NCBI GenBank assembly: GCA_022559845.1
Contig: CM040118.1
Coordinates: 443,794,053-443,858,052, forward strand
Source: Amorphophallus konjac
Taxonomy: Eukaryota; Streptophyta; Magnoliopsida; Alismatales; Araceae
Reading direction: 5' to 3'
Length of the DNA stretch: 64,000 nt
Shown here piece by piece: positions 11,912 through 23,478 of this stretch. Position 1 is the stretch's first letter, and each line of letters begins with the position of its first letter. The position numbers were made by a program, and so were the translations under genes. The notes beneath the pieces were generated by a model. It did no database searches. It worked only from the letters and a program-made list of their open reading frames with translations, and was not told the DNA's origin.

Positions 11912-12238
11912 TGTAGAGATTAACTAACTTGTTTGCGAAGGTGTGACACACAGGGACAGGAGAAGTACAAGCACACAAAGAACACAAAAGGAACAACTCA
12001 GGTAACATCAAAATAATGATCTTTTCATTCCATTCTCATACATATATTTGTGTACAAAATGTCAAGGAGGTGGTGTACAATGATCTCTCTCTAGCTCTCA
12101 TCACCACCCTCCTCTCTCCTCTCTCCTCTCACTACTCTCTGCCTCACCTCTGTCCCTTGGAGGAACTCGTGTGGGCCTCATCGACCCCTGGGTGGCAGTT
12201 GACCTCTCACCTCGGGCTCGCTCGTTCGCCTCGTTCCT
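11912..12238 (+). repeat. Possible truncated 3' LTR of Tat-2
   Basis: Starts TGTAGAGATTAAC right after the polypurine tract. No matching copy is in the window and no right edge can be seen. The sequence grades into the CT-rich 3' end of the PMD gene (from about 12080). It could instead be partly PMD 3' untranslated sequence. Confidence 0.3.
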
Positions 12239-14529
12239 CTACTGCGTAAAGGAATCGGCCTGGTAACTTGTACTAGAATAGGCACTAGGATGCCCCTATC
12301 GCTGCGCCCGCTCCCGGCCTCTCCGGTAGCGCTCCTCTACCGCTTGTAAGCGCTCCTAGAGGGCACCGAGGCGGATCCTCAGCTCTGACAGCTCTCGCTC
12401 GCGCTCAAGCTGCTCCCTCGACAACTCCTCCCTCTCTCGGGCTCGCTCCCTCCTCTCCACCCCGAAGAGGATCTGTAGCTCGATCGACTCTCGAGGTAGC
12501 TCCTCTATCTCTCGCCGCCTCCTCTCTGCCTCCTCCAACTCTGTGACCCACTGGTCACGGATCACGAGCTCGGTCCCTGCTAGAGCGGCCCGAGTGAGCG
12601 CCTCTTGTAACTCTTTAGCCTGCATAATTCATCATATTTCATAAGCATACTGATATATTTTTTTGCAAGGAAATAATGTGCATGTATGAATATTATTTGT
12701 GAACTAACCCGTACAGCCAAGTCACGCTCCGTTGCCTCGGCCCGCGCCACTGCTCCTGCCAGACGCTCCTCTAATGAGGTGATCTCAGCAGCCGGGTCCC
12801 TCGCGCTCGAAGAAGCACCTCCTGCTCCTCCTACTGCTGCTCCCTGCTGGGCACGCTGCATTAATTGAGACTGTTAGTGGCCAAACACCAAGAATTCAAG
12901 AATAATTAATAGCATATAGTCAATGCATACTCACCAGGGCCTCCAAGTCTGCCCGTGTAGTCGCAAGCTGGGCCTCTACACTGTGGAGATGAACCTGCAT
13001 GTCCATTGCCACTGCATCCCGTGCATCCTGCATTCGTCGTATCTTGGTTAGTTGCATATCTCAATAAGCATATAGCATTAAAATAGAAAGCATGCATTCA
13101 TAACATACGTACCCCCACTGGCCTCATCTGAGGCCGACCAGCGTATGTCTCCCAGTAGCGCTGTAAATACGTCGAACTATCCGACGCATGGGAGACGACC
13201 GGAGTCGCACCCCTCTGCCAGTCGACGTACTGCTCCGGGAATCGCAGCCACCATTCCGTCACAATCATCTGCCCTTGGGTCTTTCGCTCGATGCCGTGTG
13301 GCTCTGCTATGTCGACCCACTCTTGGTGTAGGCCTAGCGTCCTCATTGCCAACCTCAACTGCAATGGCTCGATCTCGTTCAGGTAGTGAACCTAGATGTC
13401 ATGCCCAAACAAAGGTCGACCCGCTGCAACCCAAGGCTGGCCCTCATCAGGCATCCCCAGATAAGGTCTCCACACAGCCTACATGCACACATATTATCAT
13501 CTTATCATAACATAATAAGCAGGAAATAGAGTAAAATGCATCATAATTACACACACCAGGGAAGCGGGGTAGTGTCGGAACTCCTGCCTGACAACTCTCA
13601 GCTCGTAGGCGTGTGGTGCGCCGGTCATCCATGGCAGCCAGCGTCGTGCCAAGGGGTATGCGTCTGTGTGTCGAGGGCCAACCCGGTCCATCGGCATGTA
13701 TAGGTGGCTCCACACCTGCATCCATAATCATTAGCATAATCATAATCATAAGCATTCATAAGCATAAGCACACATTGTAAGCACAAGCATGAAAATAACA
13801 AAAAAATTGCATACCTGAAGGAAAGGTGAGAAGACGCTGACAGTTGTCTCATGACATGTCCCCATGGACATATCAACTATCAAGTGCGCCAGTAGAGCGG
13901 CACCCCAGACGTACCGCCCCACTTGGTCCAAGTCCTCCGGGAGTCCTAGAAATCGGCAATTCATGTCATTCCCCTTCGTCCCCAACAACAATCTCCCTAG
14001 CATCAGAAATAGGAACCTCCTCAAATCCCTATCTACCCTCCCTCTCTGGGTCGGGTCCTGGCAATAGGCTGCTCTAGCCCTCATGGTCATCCTATCCACA
14101 AATTCCTCTAAAGACTCACCCATCCTCTGCCGAGCCTCTCCTAACCCAAGGGCACCCATCAGCTATATCTTGCAGATCATCCTACAATCCCTAGGGTCAG
14201 CTACCACTGTCTCTAAGCCTAGAAGTCTACGGGCTAGGTCTCCATAGTCAGGGAGGGTCACCCCACTCACCGCCTCTCCATCAACTCTCAGCCTAGCAAT
14301 CCTCGTCACATCTTCTAGACTCGACACCAGATGCCCCCAGGGCATCAAGAATGCCCGGCTCCGTCTATTACATCTCGCCTTCAGCACCAGGATCAGGATC
14401 AAATCTGGCCGCCCCAGCTCTATGCTGAGGAAGGGGCCGAATCCCATCGCCTCTACTCTCTCCCTATGGAAGTCAGGCAACCCCCGGTAGGCCGCCAGCA
14501 CTTGAACCCAGGAGAAGCTGGTCCGTATC
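12239..14529 (-). pseudogene. Plant mobile domain (PMD/MAIN-like) gene, intron-containing, broken
   Basis: Encodes a plant mobile domain, a family of nuclear proteins (MAIN and MAIL1-3) and relatives carried by transposons. Exons inferred from GT/AG borders: 14524-13815 (VLAAYRGLPDFHRERVEAMG, FPWGH-like MPWGHLVSSLEDV, LRVDGEAVSG), 13715-13557 (WSHLYMPMDRVGP), 13478-13113 (AVWRPYLGMP, TEWWLRFPEQYVDW), 13027-12935, 12855-12719, and 12619-12239. The last three encode a Glu/Arg-rich coiled coil. The protein would end at 12241-12239. Four in-frame TAG codons interrupt it: 14165-14163, 13394-13392, 12358-12356 and 12298-12296. Each fits a former CAG. The first exon is also split by the Tekay element at 14525-14529; its start and splice acceptor continue at 26844-26855. 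It may be a decayed host gene or a copy moved by a transposon. Confidence 0.8.
14525..14529. repeat. Target-site duplication of Tekay element, left copy
   Basis: GTATC, repeated exactly at 26844-26848 just beyond the right LTR. The PMD exon reads through once a single copy is counted, which confirms the element borders. Confidence 0.95.
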
Positions 14530-17500
14530 TGTCACGCCCCGAGATTATGCAGCGGAAACAATCGAGAACGCGAACAGCCGGCATGGTAAGTCTCTTGCAA
14601 GTAAGAATAATCAGAGCGTAAAATAATCACACAAAGTAATTGCACAATAACTTACTCAAACCTTCACTTTTATTAATAATAACAACCCTAATTCAAATAC
14701 ATGCGACATTGACTTTCTTAAATTTGCTAGACTCAATAAGAGAAAATTACATAGACTCAATCTAGACATTTTGAACTTCCTAAGTCTTCACTCTTTAATC
14801 GCTCTCGGACTCATCACTGGAATGACCTGAATCCAAATCTGACCCACTGGTACTTCCTGAAAAGATTAGAAAATAGGTAATGAGCACACTCACCCAGTAG
14901 GTATCTTTGCATCAACATGAAAGCAATGTTAAAGTGATTAATGTCTTAGCTCTAAAGAACAAGATAAAATCATGCAGATACGATAAATCACGTGAGTACA
15001 ACCAAACTAACAAGACATTATCATGTTTGAGATACGAGACAATGATTGAACTAATATAATCAAGCAAGAATGTAACAATGTCCTTTTATGAACAAGAATG
15101 TAACAAGAATGTACTAGTAAGACATGTAACAAACACTTAAGTATTTTTTTTGCTAAATAGCAAGTATTTCATGTATCAAGTCCGTGTACTCCGTGGATTT
15201 TTACTTATTTATACTCCCAGTATAATGCGACGTCAGTATCATCATACCCCATGGTTTATATAGTATGTTTCCGACAATCAGTCGAGGGGACTAGCATAGA
15301 GCCCTTGAACACAATCAGTGCTCGAACTGCATCTTCAAGTATAAATCAAGCTACTTCCACGTATATAATAATAAAGTTTGGCCATGTAAGTAACAAGTTC
15401 AATAATGGTCTTCAAGATACAATATCAATAAAAGAATGCTCAACATATGAATATGAGGGTTCAACAAATGCATTAATAACTAGGTTATGCCATGGAAATA
15501 AATCGGCAGCATAACGGTACATTCTTAAACTTTCAAATTTTACTTAAATATCTTTGAAATAGTGTGACAGGTTCTAGATAATCAATTGGACTATCTAGGA
15601 TCATAGGAATATTAACCATTGGGTCAAACCTCAGGTTAACTGTACTTAGGAAAATAGCAGTCGTTTGCTGGGCCGTTTCATGAAGAAAGCGGTCTAGTTC
15701 TAGACCGTTAATGACCAGACTGTTCGATATTTAAAACAGATTATCTGAAATCTTTAGCGGTCAAATGAAGAACCGTCTAGGATCCGTTAGCGGTAAATTA
15801 TAGGCCCGCTATAAGTCGTTGGTGGTCAGCAATAAGGCCGCTAATAATCCAGAAATATAAAACACCGGTAAGTGCTTTCTAGACAATTGGGATTTAATGG
15901 AACAACCAGCTCGGCGTCATAGAGGGAATCTTAGGCTCACGGAGTCTTACGGAGGCCTTGAAATAAGATTTCCTAATCCATTGGAAGGAATATCCAAATG
16001 AGAGGTTATCAAGTCCAAGATTGTGTGCCTAATGTGCTTAGGTGTAACTAATGGTCATATACTGCTATATATGCCATGTACTTATGAAAATGACTCTATA
16101 GATGAGAAGAGAATGTGTATTCCGTGACAATCAATAATAAATCTCGTCAATGTAGCATTTAAACCATGGATTTAATGCAAAAATATATGGATTTGGCATG
16201 AAACTAACTTATGCTAAAAATACTCCCAAGTATAGTAAGGAACCATGAAATCTATTGTTGTGACAGTAATAAAACCCATAGTAAGAAATAATACTTAAAA
16301 CAGGCTTGGAGCATAATTAACTTGGCATATTATAAGTTTAATGGGTTGTTCTTTATTCAGTCTTGGGTTGACAGAATTCAGAACGTTGGCGATCAAATTT
16401 ACAGTAGTTTGTAGGGCTTAAGCGGTCTATCATACGTCCGCTTATCCTTATATAACGGTGAAATCATATGAACACAAACGGTCTATATACTGGCCGCTAA
16501 TCATCTATAAGCAGTTTATCGTAGGGTCGCTAACCAATGTTGGCGGTCCATTTTTAGGCCGTTTGGCTTGACAGAAACTAAACAATTGAACTAAATGATA
16601 ATCCAAGACATATCATGCCTGGAAACCAACATATATAAACTTCTACCATGATAGAACGAAGAGAGGCCAACAATATGCATGGGATTCGTGTATTATAACT
16701 AGAGAATTTTTCAAATTAAATTAAGGCTAAGAGATATTTATGAATGATGCACTAGATGCATAGTCCCAACTAAAATATGAAATTCTCGATCTATAAAGCA
16801 TGAAATCAAGTTCAACAAGAGGGCTTTTAATCTTAGAATGATGTTTTAGCCGTTCATGAGATGACCTACCTCTGTTCTTGGCTTTTAACTTCGAATTGAA
16901 GCCTGGAAGTTAACCCTAGTTTCCTGCACTTCTTGTGCTAAAACAACAACTTCACGTCCTAATAACTCTTGATTCTATTGACCTAAAGACGTGAAATTTG
17001 GAGGGTAAGAAGAAGATACAAAGGAGAACAAAAAGTTCTAAAGGTGCAACTTCTAAATACCTCATTTTGGGTCCCTAATTTCCTGATCTTCACTACACCA
17101 TTGCATAGTCTCCTGGGTCGTTGATGTGGAACCAGCAACTTTGGGTTCCTCTATCTTCCTGATGGGTTGATCTCCTAGCACGAATTTTTGAGGCAAGTTA
17201 GTCCTTAGTATTAGGAATAAAAATCTCAAAAGAACCTACCTGAATTAAAGACGACTTACCTTAGTTCCACGTGAGCCAAACATAGAGGTCGTGCAAGTGA
17301 AACGTAGGGTCTATTTATAGGTGTTTGCTAGGGTTTCGTGGATTAGATCAATTCTAGAGTCCCTATTCGGCATCAAACCAACTTTTGAGAGTCCTAAGAA
17401 TGCTTACCAGTCCTTCCACCGCGATCTCTAGGAGTTAAAATGTCAAAAATCTTATCTTTTTGCTCTTTCTTCATTTCACGGAACTGACAAAAATTAGCGG

Positions 17501-17705
17501 TCTAGGACTGGACCGCCAACTTTCCCCTAGCGGTCTCGCGATAGAGCACCTTTACCATTGGGCACCGAATTTGAATTCAATTCAAACTCTTTCATTCATT
17601 TATCCACTTAATTATCTTAACAAGGAGTATTTATCCCTTGTATTCCATGAATAAACTAATTAACCATCCAGAATATGGGCCAAACTTCATGGGCTTGGTC
17701 CTTAA

Positions 17706-18616
17706 TGGGGTGTTTGGAAGCACTTTTAAAAAAAAACTCTTTCTATCTAAAATATTATATTATGTTAATTTTTAACTTAAATTTTAAAATTAATAAAAAT
17801 AGATACTATCTGTTTGGTAAAATTGTTATAATTTTTAAATTCTGTGTTAACTTGTTTGGCAGGGGAAAAGAGCTACGCAAGGGGGAGCCAGAAGGGGGGA
17901 ACCGGAGTGGGACGCAGCAGCGAGGCCGCAGACGAGGTGGAGGGCGGCGGCGGGGTCGATGGGCTGGGGGCGGTCGATGCCGAGGGCGTCGAACCCATTG
18001 TGGATAGCAGCCTTGAGAACCATGTTGAGGATGAGGAGGATGGGGTCGGCGGCGGCGCCATCTCCATCCCCGGGAGGAGCCATGTCGAGGTGCTGGCAGG
18101 CCTCGACGCAGCCGCGCTCGAAGGTGCTGCCGGTGGGGAGGATGATGGGGTCGGCCATGAGGCGGCCGGAGATGGGGCAGATGAACTCGCGGGGGGGCTG
18201 TGGCGCCGCCACCGGCGTGGCTGTGGTGCCACCGTCGTCCTCCATGTACTCCACCGGCCGCCGCCCCGTCACCGTCTCCAGCACCAGCACACCGAACCCG
18301 TAGACGTCGCACTTCTCAGTGACTTTCACCATCCGGCAGAGGGGTGGGCTTCCACCGTCGGGCCCAACCAGGGCTGATGCGGGGGAGGGGAGGAGGAGGG
18401 GGTCGCGAGTGGGAGGGAGGGAGAAGTTCGAGGCGTCGTGAGTGTTTTTTTAAAAAAATTTATCCAGTGTTGTTTTTTTTAGGACGGTTTAGACGGGAGT
18501 AGATTCTCTCCCTAAAATTTAGGAGAGGCATACCAAATAGGTTTATAAGATCTCTTGCTCTTTTTTTTTTAAAATTAAGAGAAAAAAGAGGTAAAAAATA
18601 GCAACCGAACATCCTA
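17706..18616 (-). mobile_element. PIF/Harbinger-like non-autonomous element with captured gene fragments
   Basis: 911 bp present in one Tekay LTR and absent from the other (compare the empty site at 26660-26667, CTTAAGTC). It is flanked by TAA on both sides (17703-17705, 18617-18619), the 3-bp duplication usual for PIF/Harbinger elements. Its ends form an imperfect inverted repeat: TGGGGTGTTTGG at the left and CCGAACATCCTA at the right (complement TAGGATGTTCGG, 9 of 12 identical), starting with the GGGTGTTTGG core common in Tourist/Harbinger elements. There is no transposase. The middle is GC-rich and carries kinase and U-box fragments. AT-rich arms of about 150 bp flank it. Confidence 0.85.
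17847..18332 (-). pseudogene. Chimeric fragment: receptor-kinase piece fused to U-box (PUB-like) piece
   Basis: One open frame of 161 codons in which two unrelated gene pieces run in the same direction. Residues 2-31 (VKVTEKCDVYGFGVLVLE, then VTGRRPVEYMEDD) match the C-lobe of an LRR receptor-like kinase, around subdomain IX. After a short junction (GGTTATPVAAPQ) residues about 48-80 (EFICPISGRLMADPIILP, then FERGCVEACQHL) are the U-box of a plant E3 ubiquitin ligase of the PUB38-like type. The usual follow-on region (LILNMVLKAAIHNG) comes next. Neither piece is a complete domain plus partner: the kinase lacks its catalytic loop and the ligase lacks its C-terminal part. Start by first ATG; the real transcript, if any, is unknown. 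A host gene is excluded because everything lies within the transposon ends. Confidence 0.8.
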
Positions 18617-18800
18617 TAAGTCCTTTGGGCTTTATTAAAATAGGCTAGGTTAATTGGTTATCACACTTGGGCCTTAATAACGATTTATTTAACCTAGAAA
18701 TTCATTTATAAATCCGTTTTGGTCTTTTAAAATTCTTATAAATTCCTAGAAATTTTTTAAATACTTCATGAATATTTTGTAAAATTTTCGGGGCATTACA

Positions 18801-18812
18801 CCCTCCCCTACT
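18801..18812 (-). other. Polypurine tract of Tekay element
   Basis: The minus strand reads AGTAGGGGAGGG then TG, directly before the 3' LTR start. This is the usual place and composition for priming of plus-strand DNA. Confidence 0.8.
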
Positions 18813-21800
18813 TAAGAGAATTTGATCCCCAAATTCAATATATGGATTATATGGAGAGTGTACTTACAGTTAAATAATTCCAGAATTCTTTTGCGCATCG
18901 CTTCTTTAGTTTCCCATGTTGCTTCATGTGGACACAACTTGGTCCATTGGACTTTGACCATCGGAATAGTTTTATTCCGCAGTTGACGAACTTCTTGTTC
19001 AACGATCCTTATTGGCTTTTGCTCGTATGTTAAGTCCTTTTTGATCTCCAAATTGTCGTAAGTGATGACATGGAAAGGATCAAGAACATACTTCTTGAGT
19101 ATTGAGACATGAAATACATCATGGACTTCAGAAAGTTGAGGGGGTAAAGCAATTCTATATGCAATCTCACCAACCCTTTCGAGAATCTCAAAGGGGCTAA
19201 TGAATCTTGGAGTAAGCTTGCCCTTAATACCAAATCTTCGAATACCACGACCTGGAGAAACCTTAAGGAACACATGATCTCATACTTGAAAGTCCAAGTC
19301 ACGCCTTCGATTGTCAGCATACGATTTCTGCCTATCTTGTGCCATTTGAAGTCTTTCTCGAATGAGTTTTATCTTCTCGGTAGTATCCCTAATAATGTCG
19401 GGACCAAGAAATTGCCTTTCTCCTACTTCATTCCAATAAATAGGCGAACGACAGCTTCTTCCACATAAAGTTTCAAATGGTGCCATTTGAATACTAGCTT
19501 GGTAGCTATTGTTGTATGCATTTTCTACCAGAGACAACTGATCATGCCAACTTCCTCCAAAATCAATAGCACAAACCCTGAGCATATCTTCCACCACTTG
19601 ATTTATCCTTTCTATTTGACCATCAGTTTGTGAATGGAATGCCATGCTAAAGTTTAGTTGGGTCCCTAAAGAATGTTGTAGACCCTTCCAAAATTATGAT
19701 GTAAACCGAAGATCTCGGTCAGATATGATGCTGACGGGGACACCGTGCAATTTGACAATTTCCCTCATGTATAATGCTACTAGTACATCCACAGACCATC
19801 GACTTTTGATCGATAGAAAATGTGCAGACTTAGTCAATCGGTCTATGATCACCCATATACCATCGTGTCCTCCTCTTATCTTAGGTAAACCCATGATGAA
19901 ATCTATCCCTATACTTTCTCACTTCCACTCGGGGATATTCATGGGGTGTAATTTACCTGCAGGTTTTAAATGTTCTACCTTGACCTATTGACAAGTCAGA
20001 TAGCGGGACACAAAATCTGCTACCTCCCTCTTCATGTTGGGCCACCAAAAGTTTCTTTTCAAATCTTGATACATCTTGGTTGCACCAGGATGAACAACAT
20101 ACCTTGACTTATGTGCCTCTTCCATGATTAATTTCTTAGTGTCATTATGATTTGGCACACAAATCCTATCTTTAAATAGTAGTCTTCCATCATTTGAGAT
20201 AGAAAATTTCGGTCTCTGATCAATATTATCCTTGATCTCCATCAATGCAGGGTCATTCTCTTGTAATTTGACTATATCCTCAATCAATGTAGGTTGAGAC
20301 CTTATATTGAAAATTATACATCCATCTTCTTCCATGTTAATATCAAGATTCAAGTGAGAGAAATCATTGAAAAGATAATTCATACCTTTCCTGAGGCTTG
20401 CTAGAGTAGCCCTTGGTCTTCTGCTAAGAGCGTCAGCCATAGCATTTACTTTCCCTGGATGATATTGAATTGTAAAGTCAAAGTCCTTGAGATACTCCAA
20501 CCATATGCGTTGTCGCATATTTAATTCCTTCTGGGTGAAAATATATTTTAGACTTTTATGATCTGAGAATATAGTGAATTTCTCCCCATAAAGATAATGT
20601 CGCCAAATCTTCAAAGCAAAAATAACTGTAACTAATTCCAGATCATGCACAGGGTAATTCTCTTCATGACGCTTCAATTGTCTTGAGGAATAACTAATCA
20701 CCTTCCCATTTTGCATGATAACACATCATAGGCCAATGCCAGATGCATCCGCATAGACTTCAAATCCACCACCCTCAACGGGCAATGTCAGAATAGGGGC
20801 TGTGGTGAGGTGATCCTTAAGAGTAAGAAAACTGTCCTTGCAGTCCTTCAACCATACAAAAGGATTTTCTTTTCTTGTAAGTCTAGTCAAAGGAACGACA
20901 ATCTTAGAGAAATCCTTAATAAATTTCCTATAATAGCCAGCTAGCCCTAGAAAGCTTCTTACTTCTGACACGGTCATTGTCCGACTCTAATTCTTAACAG
21001 CTTCCACCTTAGAAGGATCGACAACAATACCTTCCTTTGAAATAATATGGCCAAGGAAAGACACTTCCTTAAGCAAAAACTCCCACTTACTAAGCTTCGC
21101 ATAGAGTTTGTGTTCTCTTAGTATCTGCAAGGCTATCCTTAAGTGCTCTTCATGTTCTTCCTTAGTCTTGGAATATATAAGGATGTCATCAATGAAGACG
21201 ACTACAAACTGGTCAAGATAAGACTGGAAGACATTATTTATCAGTTGCATAAAAGCTGCCGGGGGATTGGTTAACCCAAACGGCATTACTACAAATTCAT
21301 AGTGGCCATATCTACTCCGAAAAGCAGTTTTGTACATGTCTTCATCTTTGATCTTGAGCTGATGATATCCTGACCTGAGGTCTATCTTAGAAAAATATTC
21401 TGCTCTTGAAATTTGATCAAAGAGCTCATCGATACACGGCAACAGATACTTGTTCTTGATAGTAAGCTGATTTAGTCGCTGGTAATCGATACATAACCTG
21501 AAAGATCCATCTTTCTTCTTGACAAATAGAACTGGTGCACCCCAAGGGGATGTGCTAGGTCGTATGAATCCCTTGTCCAATAACTCCTGAAGCTGTTTCT
21601 TCAATTCCTTAAGTTCTGTGGGAGACATCCTGTAGGGAGCTATTGAAACAGGTGATGCTCCGAGAATGAGTTCAATGGAGAAGTTTACTTCCCTTTCGGG
21701 TGGTAAATCGGGTAAATTTGATGGAAATACATCAGGAAACTCATTTACGATAGGAATATCTTTTAAGGTAATCTCCTTGGATTCAGTGATAATTACGGAA

Positions 21801-22354
21801 GTAAGAAAGGCTTCACATCCTTGCGAGATAAGTTTGCAAGCGTGAAGAGATGAAATAATAGTAGGGTGCTTTCTATATTTGATACCAAGGAAAGAAAACC
21901 TTGGAAGATCTGGTTTTCGAAAAGAGATAATCCTATTCCGGCAATTTATGTAGGCATCATGATCTACAAGCCAATCTACACCTAATATAGCATCGTAGCC
22001 CTTCATGTCAAGGCATACGAGGTTTGTGGGAAGATTGTGACCTTCTACCCTTACTTCACTATCGGGATAATAGTTTGTGAGTTTGGTTCCAGGACCCAAA
22101 GGTGTAGTAATAGCAAGGTCCGAAGGTAAAGGAACTGATGAAACTAGCAAGGTCTTTGCAAAGGCGGTAGATATAAAGGAATGAGAAGCACCAGTATCGA
22201 ACAGTACAAAAGCAGGATGGGAACAAATGTGAACGGTACCTTCCATAAGCCCATCATCTCTAGGCACTTCATCATCTAAAACAGCATTAAGACGAGCCTG
22301 TCTCTTACGTCCACTTCCAGAAGAGAGTTCCTTCATAAGGGGGCAATCCGGCAT
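18812..22354 (-). pseudogene. Tekay pol: protease, RT, RNase H, integrase, chromodomain
   Basis: A single frame from the last knuckle of Gag to the end, interrupted by stops at 20987-20989, 20726-20728, 19985-19987, 19919-19921, 19694-19696 and about 19280. Domains in order: CCHC knuckle [14 protein letters not shown] (start), protease [12 protein letters not shown] (about 22200), RT with [14 protein letters not shown] and [10 protein letters not shown] (21700-21000), RNase H (20980-20480; [15 protein letters not shown]), integrase zinc region (about 20150-20000), core with ISDRDLRF and the downstream Glu in DGQIERINQ (19900-19600), and GPFEILERVG-like SPFEILERVG. A C-terminal chromodomain follows (about 18980-18860; VKVQWTKLCPHEATWE), which marks a chromovirus and is thought to guide insertion into heterochromatin. 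Confidence 0.92.
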
Positions 22355-23250
22355 GCGGTGCTCATGGCTGCCACAACGTAGACAAGCGCGAAGGTGCTTC
22401 CAGCATTCTTTGGCCGAATGACCGAACTTCTCATAGAAAGTACAGGCCGTGGCGAGCTGCTTATCTTCTTCCTTGACTTTCTTATTTTTTTGGTAGCCAC
22501 TACCACTCCCATTCTGGGATCTCTTCTTGCTATCATGGGATTTATAGGGTTCTGTGATACTAAACTTGCCTTTCTTATCACGCCGATCTGATCTTTGGCT
22601 CGGTTCTTCGCCGTTTCCTTTTAAGTTTTCGACCTACTCTAAGGTCCTTTCGCACAGGTATGCCCGTTGGACCATCTCTACATAAGTACAGATATTTTGA
22701 GTCCTGAGTTGCTGAATAAAACCGGATCTTAAACCATCCATAAACCGATTAGCCTTTAGTAAGTCGGTACTGACCAGATGAGGAGCATACAACGCCAGCC
22801 TGGAAAACTGAAGCTCATATTCTGCCACCAACAACATGCCCTGGCGTAATAAGCGAATTACATAGCCTTCCGCTCCTTGACGTGCTCAGAAAAATACTTG
22901 GCAGGGAATAGCGTAAGAAAACCTTCCCATGTATGGGGTGCATCTGCTGGCGGTGCCGGAACCGACTTCCACCATGTACGTGCATCTGTGTTAAGTTGAA
23001 AAGCGGCAAGATGCACTTTCTCTTGGTCAGCACATTGCATGACCTCAAATATATGGTTCATCTCATCAATCCAATTCTCAGCTTCGTCTGGATTAGAAGA
23101 ACCATAGAATCGTGGAGGGTTTAGACTCCGAAAGTTGTGATGTAAATCTCCAGCTCTTGCCCCTGCGCCAGCTTGCGTCATAGTTTGCAATGTTTGAGTA
23201 AAACTAGCAATGGTCTCTTGCATACCGTTCCAATCTACGCGATGAGCCAT
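22355..23250 (-). pseudogene. Tekay gag, frameshifted
   Basis: Starts with MAHRVDWNGMQET (23250) about 200 bp from the primer binding site. The capsid region (LNPPRFYGSSNPDEAENWID, then WWKSV) is in one frame to 22858. It continues in another frame from 22837 (YELQFSRLALYAPHLV), so an indel lies between 22858 and 22837. A stop at 22634-22636 follows. The basic tail ends in a degenerate first knuckle ([15 protein letters not shown]) and the intact knuckle shared with the pol frame. Confidence 0.88.
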
Positions 23251-23456
23251 TGAGATAATATTGTACCTGAGAGAAATAACAAATCATTAACTCTCATGGA
23301 ATTTAAAAAGGTTAATCTAGAGCTAATTTACTATCTCTTCCTGAGCTCTACCCAATTCTCACATAGGTGGGGAATTTCTTCCTTAGTTCATAGGTATGGG
23401 TCTTTAAACCTTGGACTTATCCTATGACATGACATTTTCCTAGGACTTCTAGTCCT

Positions 23457-23474
23457 AGTGCTCTGATATCAACT
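23457..23474 (-). other. Primer binding site of Tekay element
   Basis: The minus strand reads TTGATATCAGAGCACTAG next to the 5' LTR. It is the initiator tRNA-Met site (TGGTATCAGAGC) with a G-to-A change. Confidence 0.75.
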
Positions 23475-23478
23475 TAAC

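Larger units (their letters stand above)
14530..18800 (-). repeat. 3' LTR of Tekay element (interrupted)
   Basis: 4271 bp, against 3365 bp for the partner at 23479-26843. The excess is the 911-bp insertion at 17706-18616 plus its 3-bp duplication; without it the lengths are 3357 and 3365 bp. The two LTRs align base by base by eye with scattered substitutions, many of transition type. Recurring GCGGTC and GACCGC half-sites occur throughout (for example 15700-15840, 16420-16560, 17495-17535). Confidence 0.92.

Noticed and set aside
17959..18377. Plus-strand frames over the captured gene fragments
   Set aside because: Antisense of the kinase/U-box frame, without domain matches.
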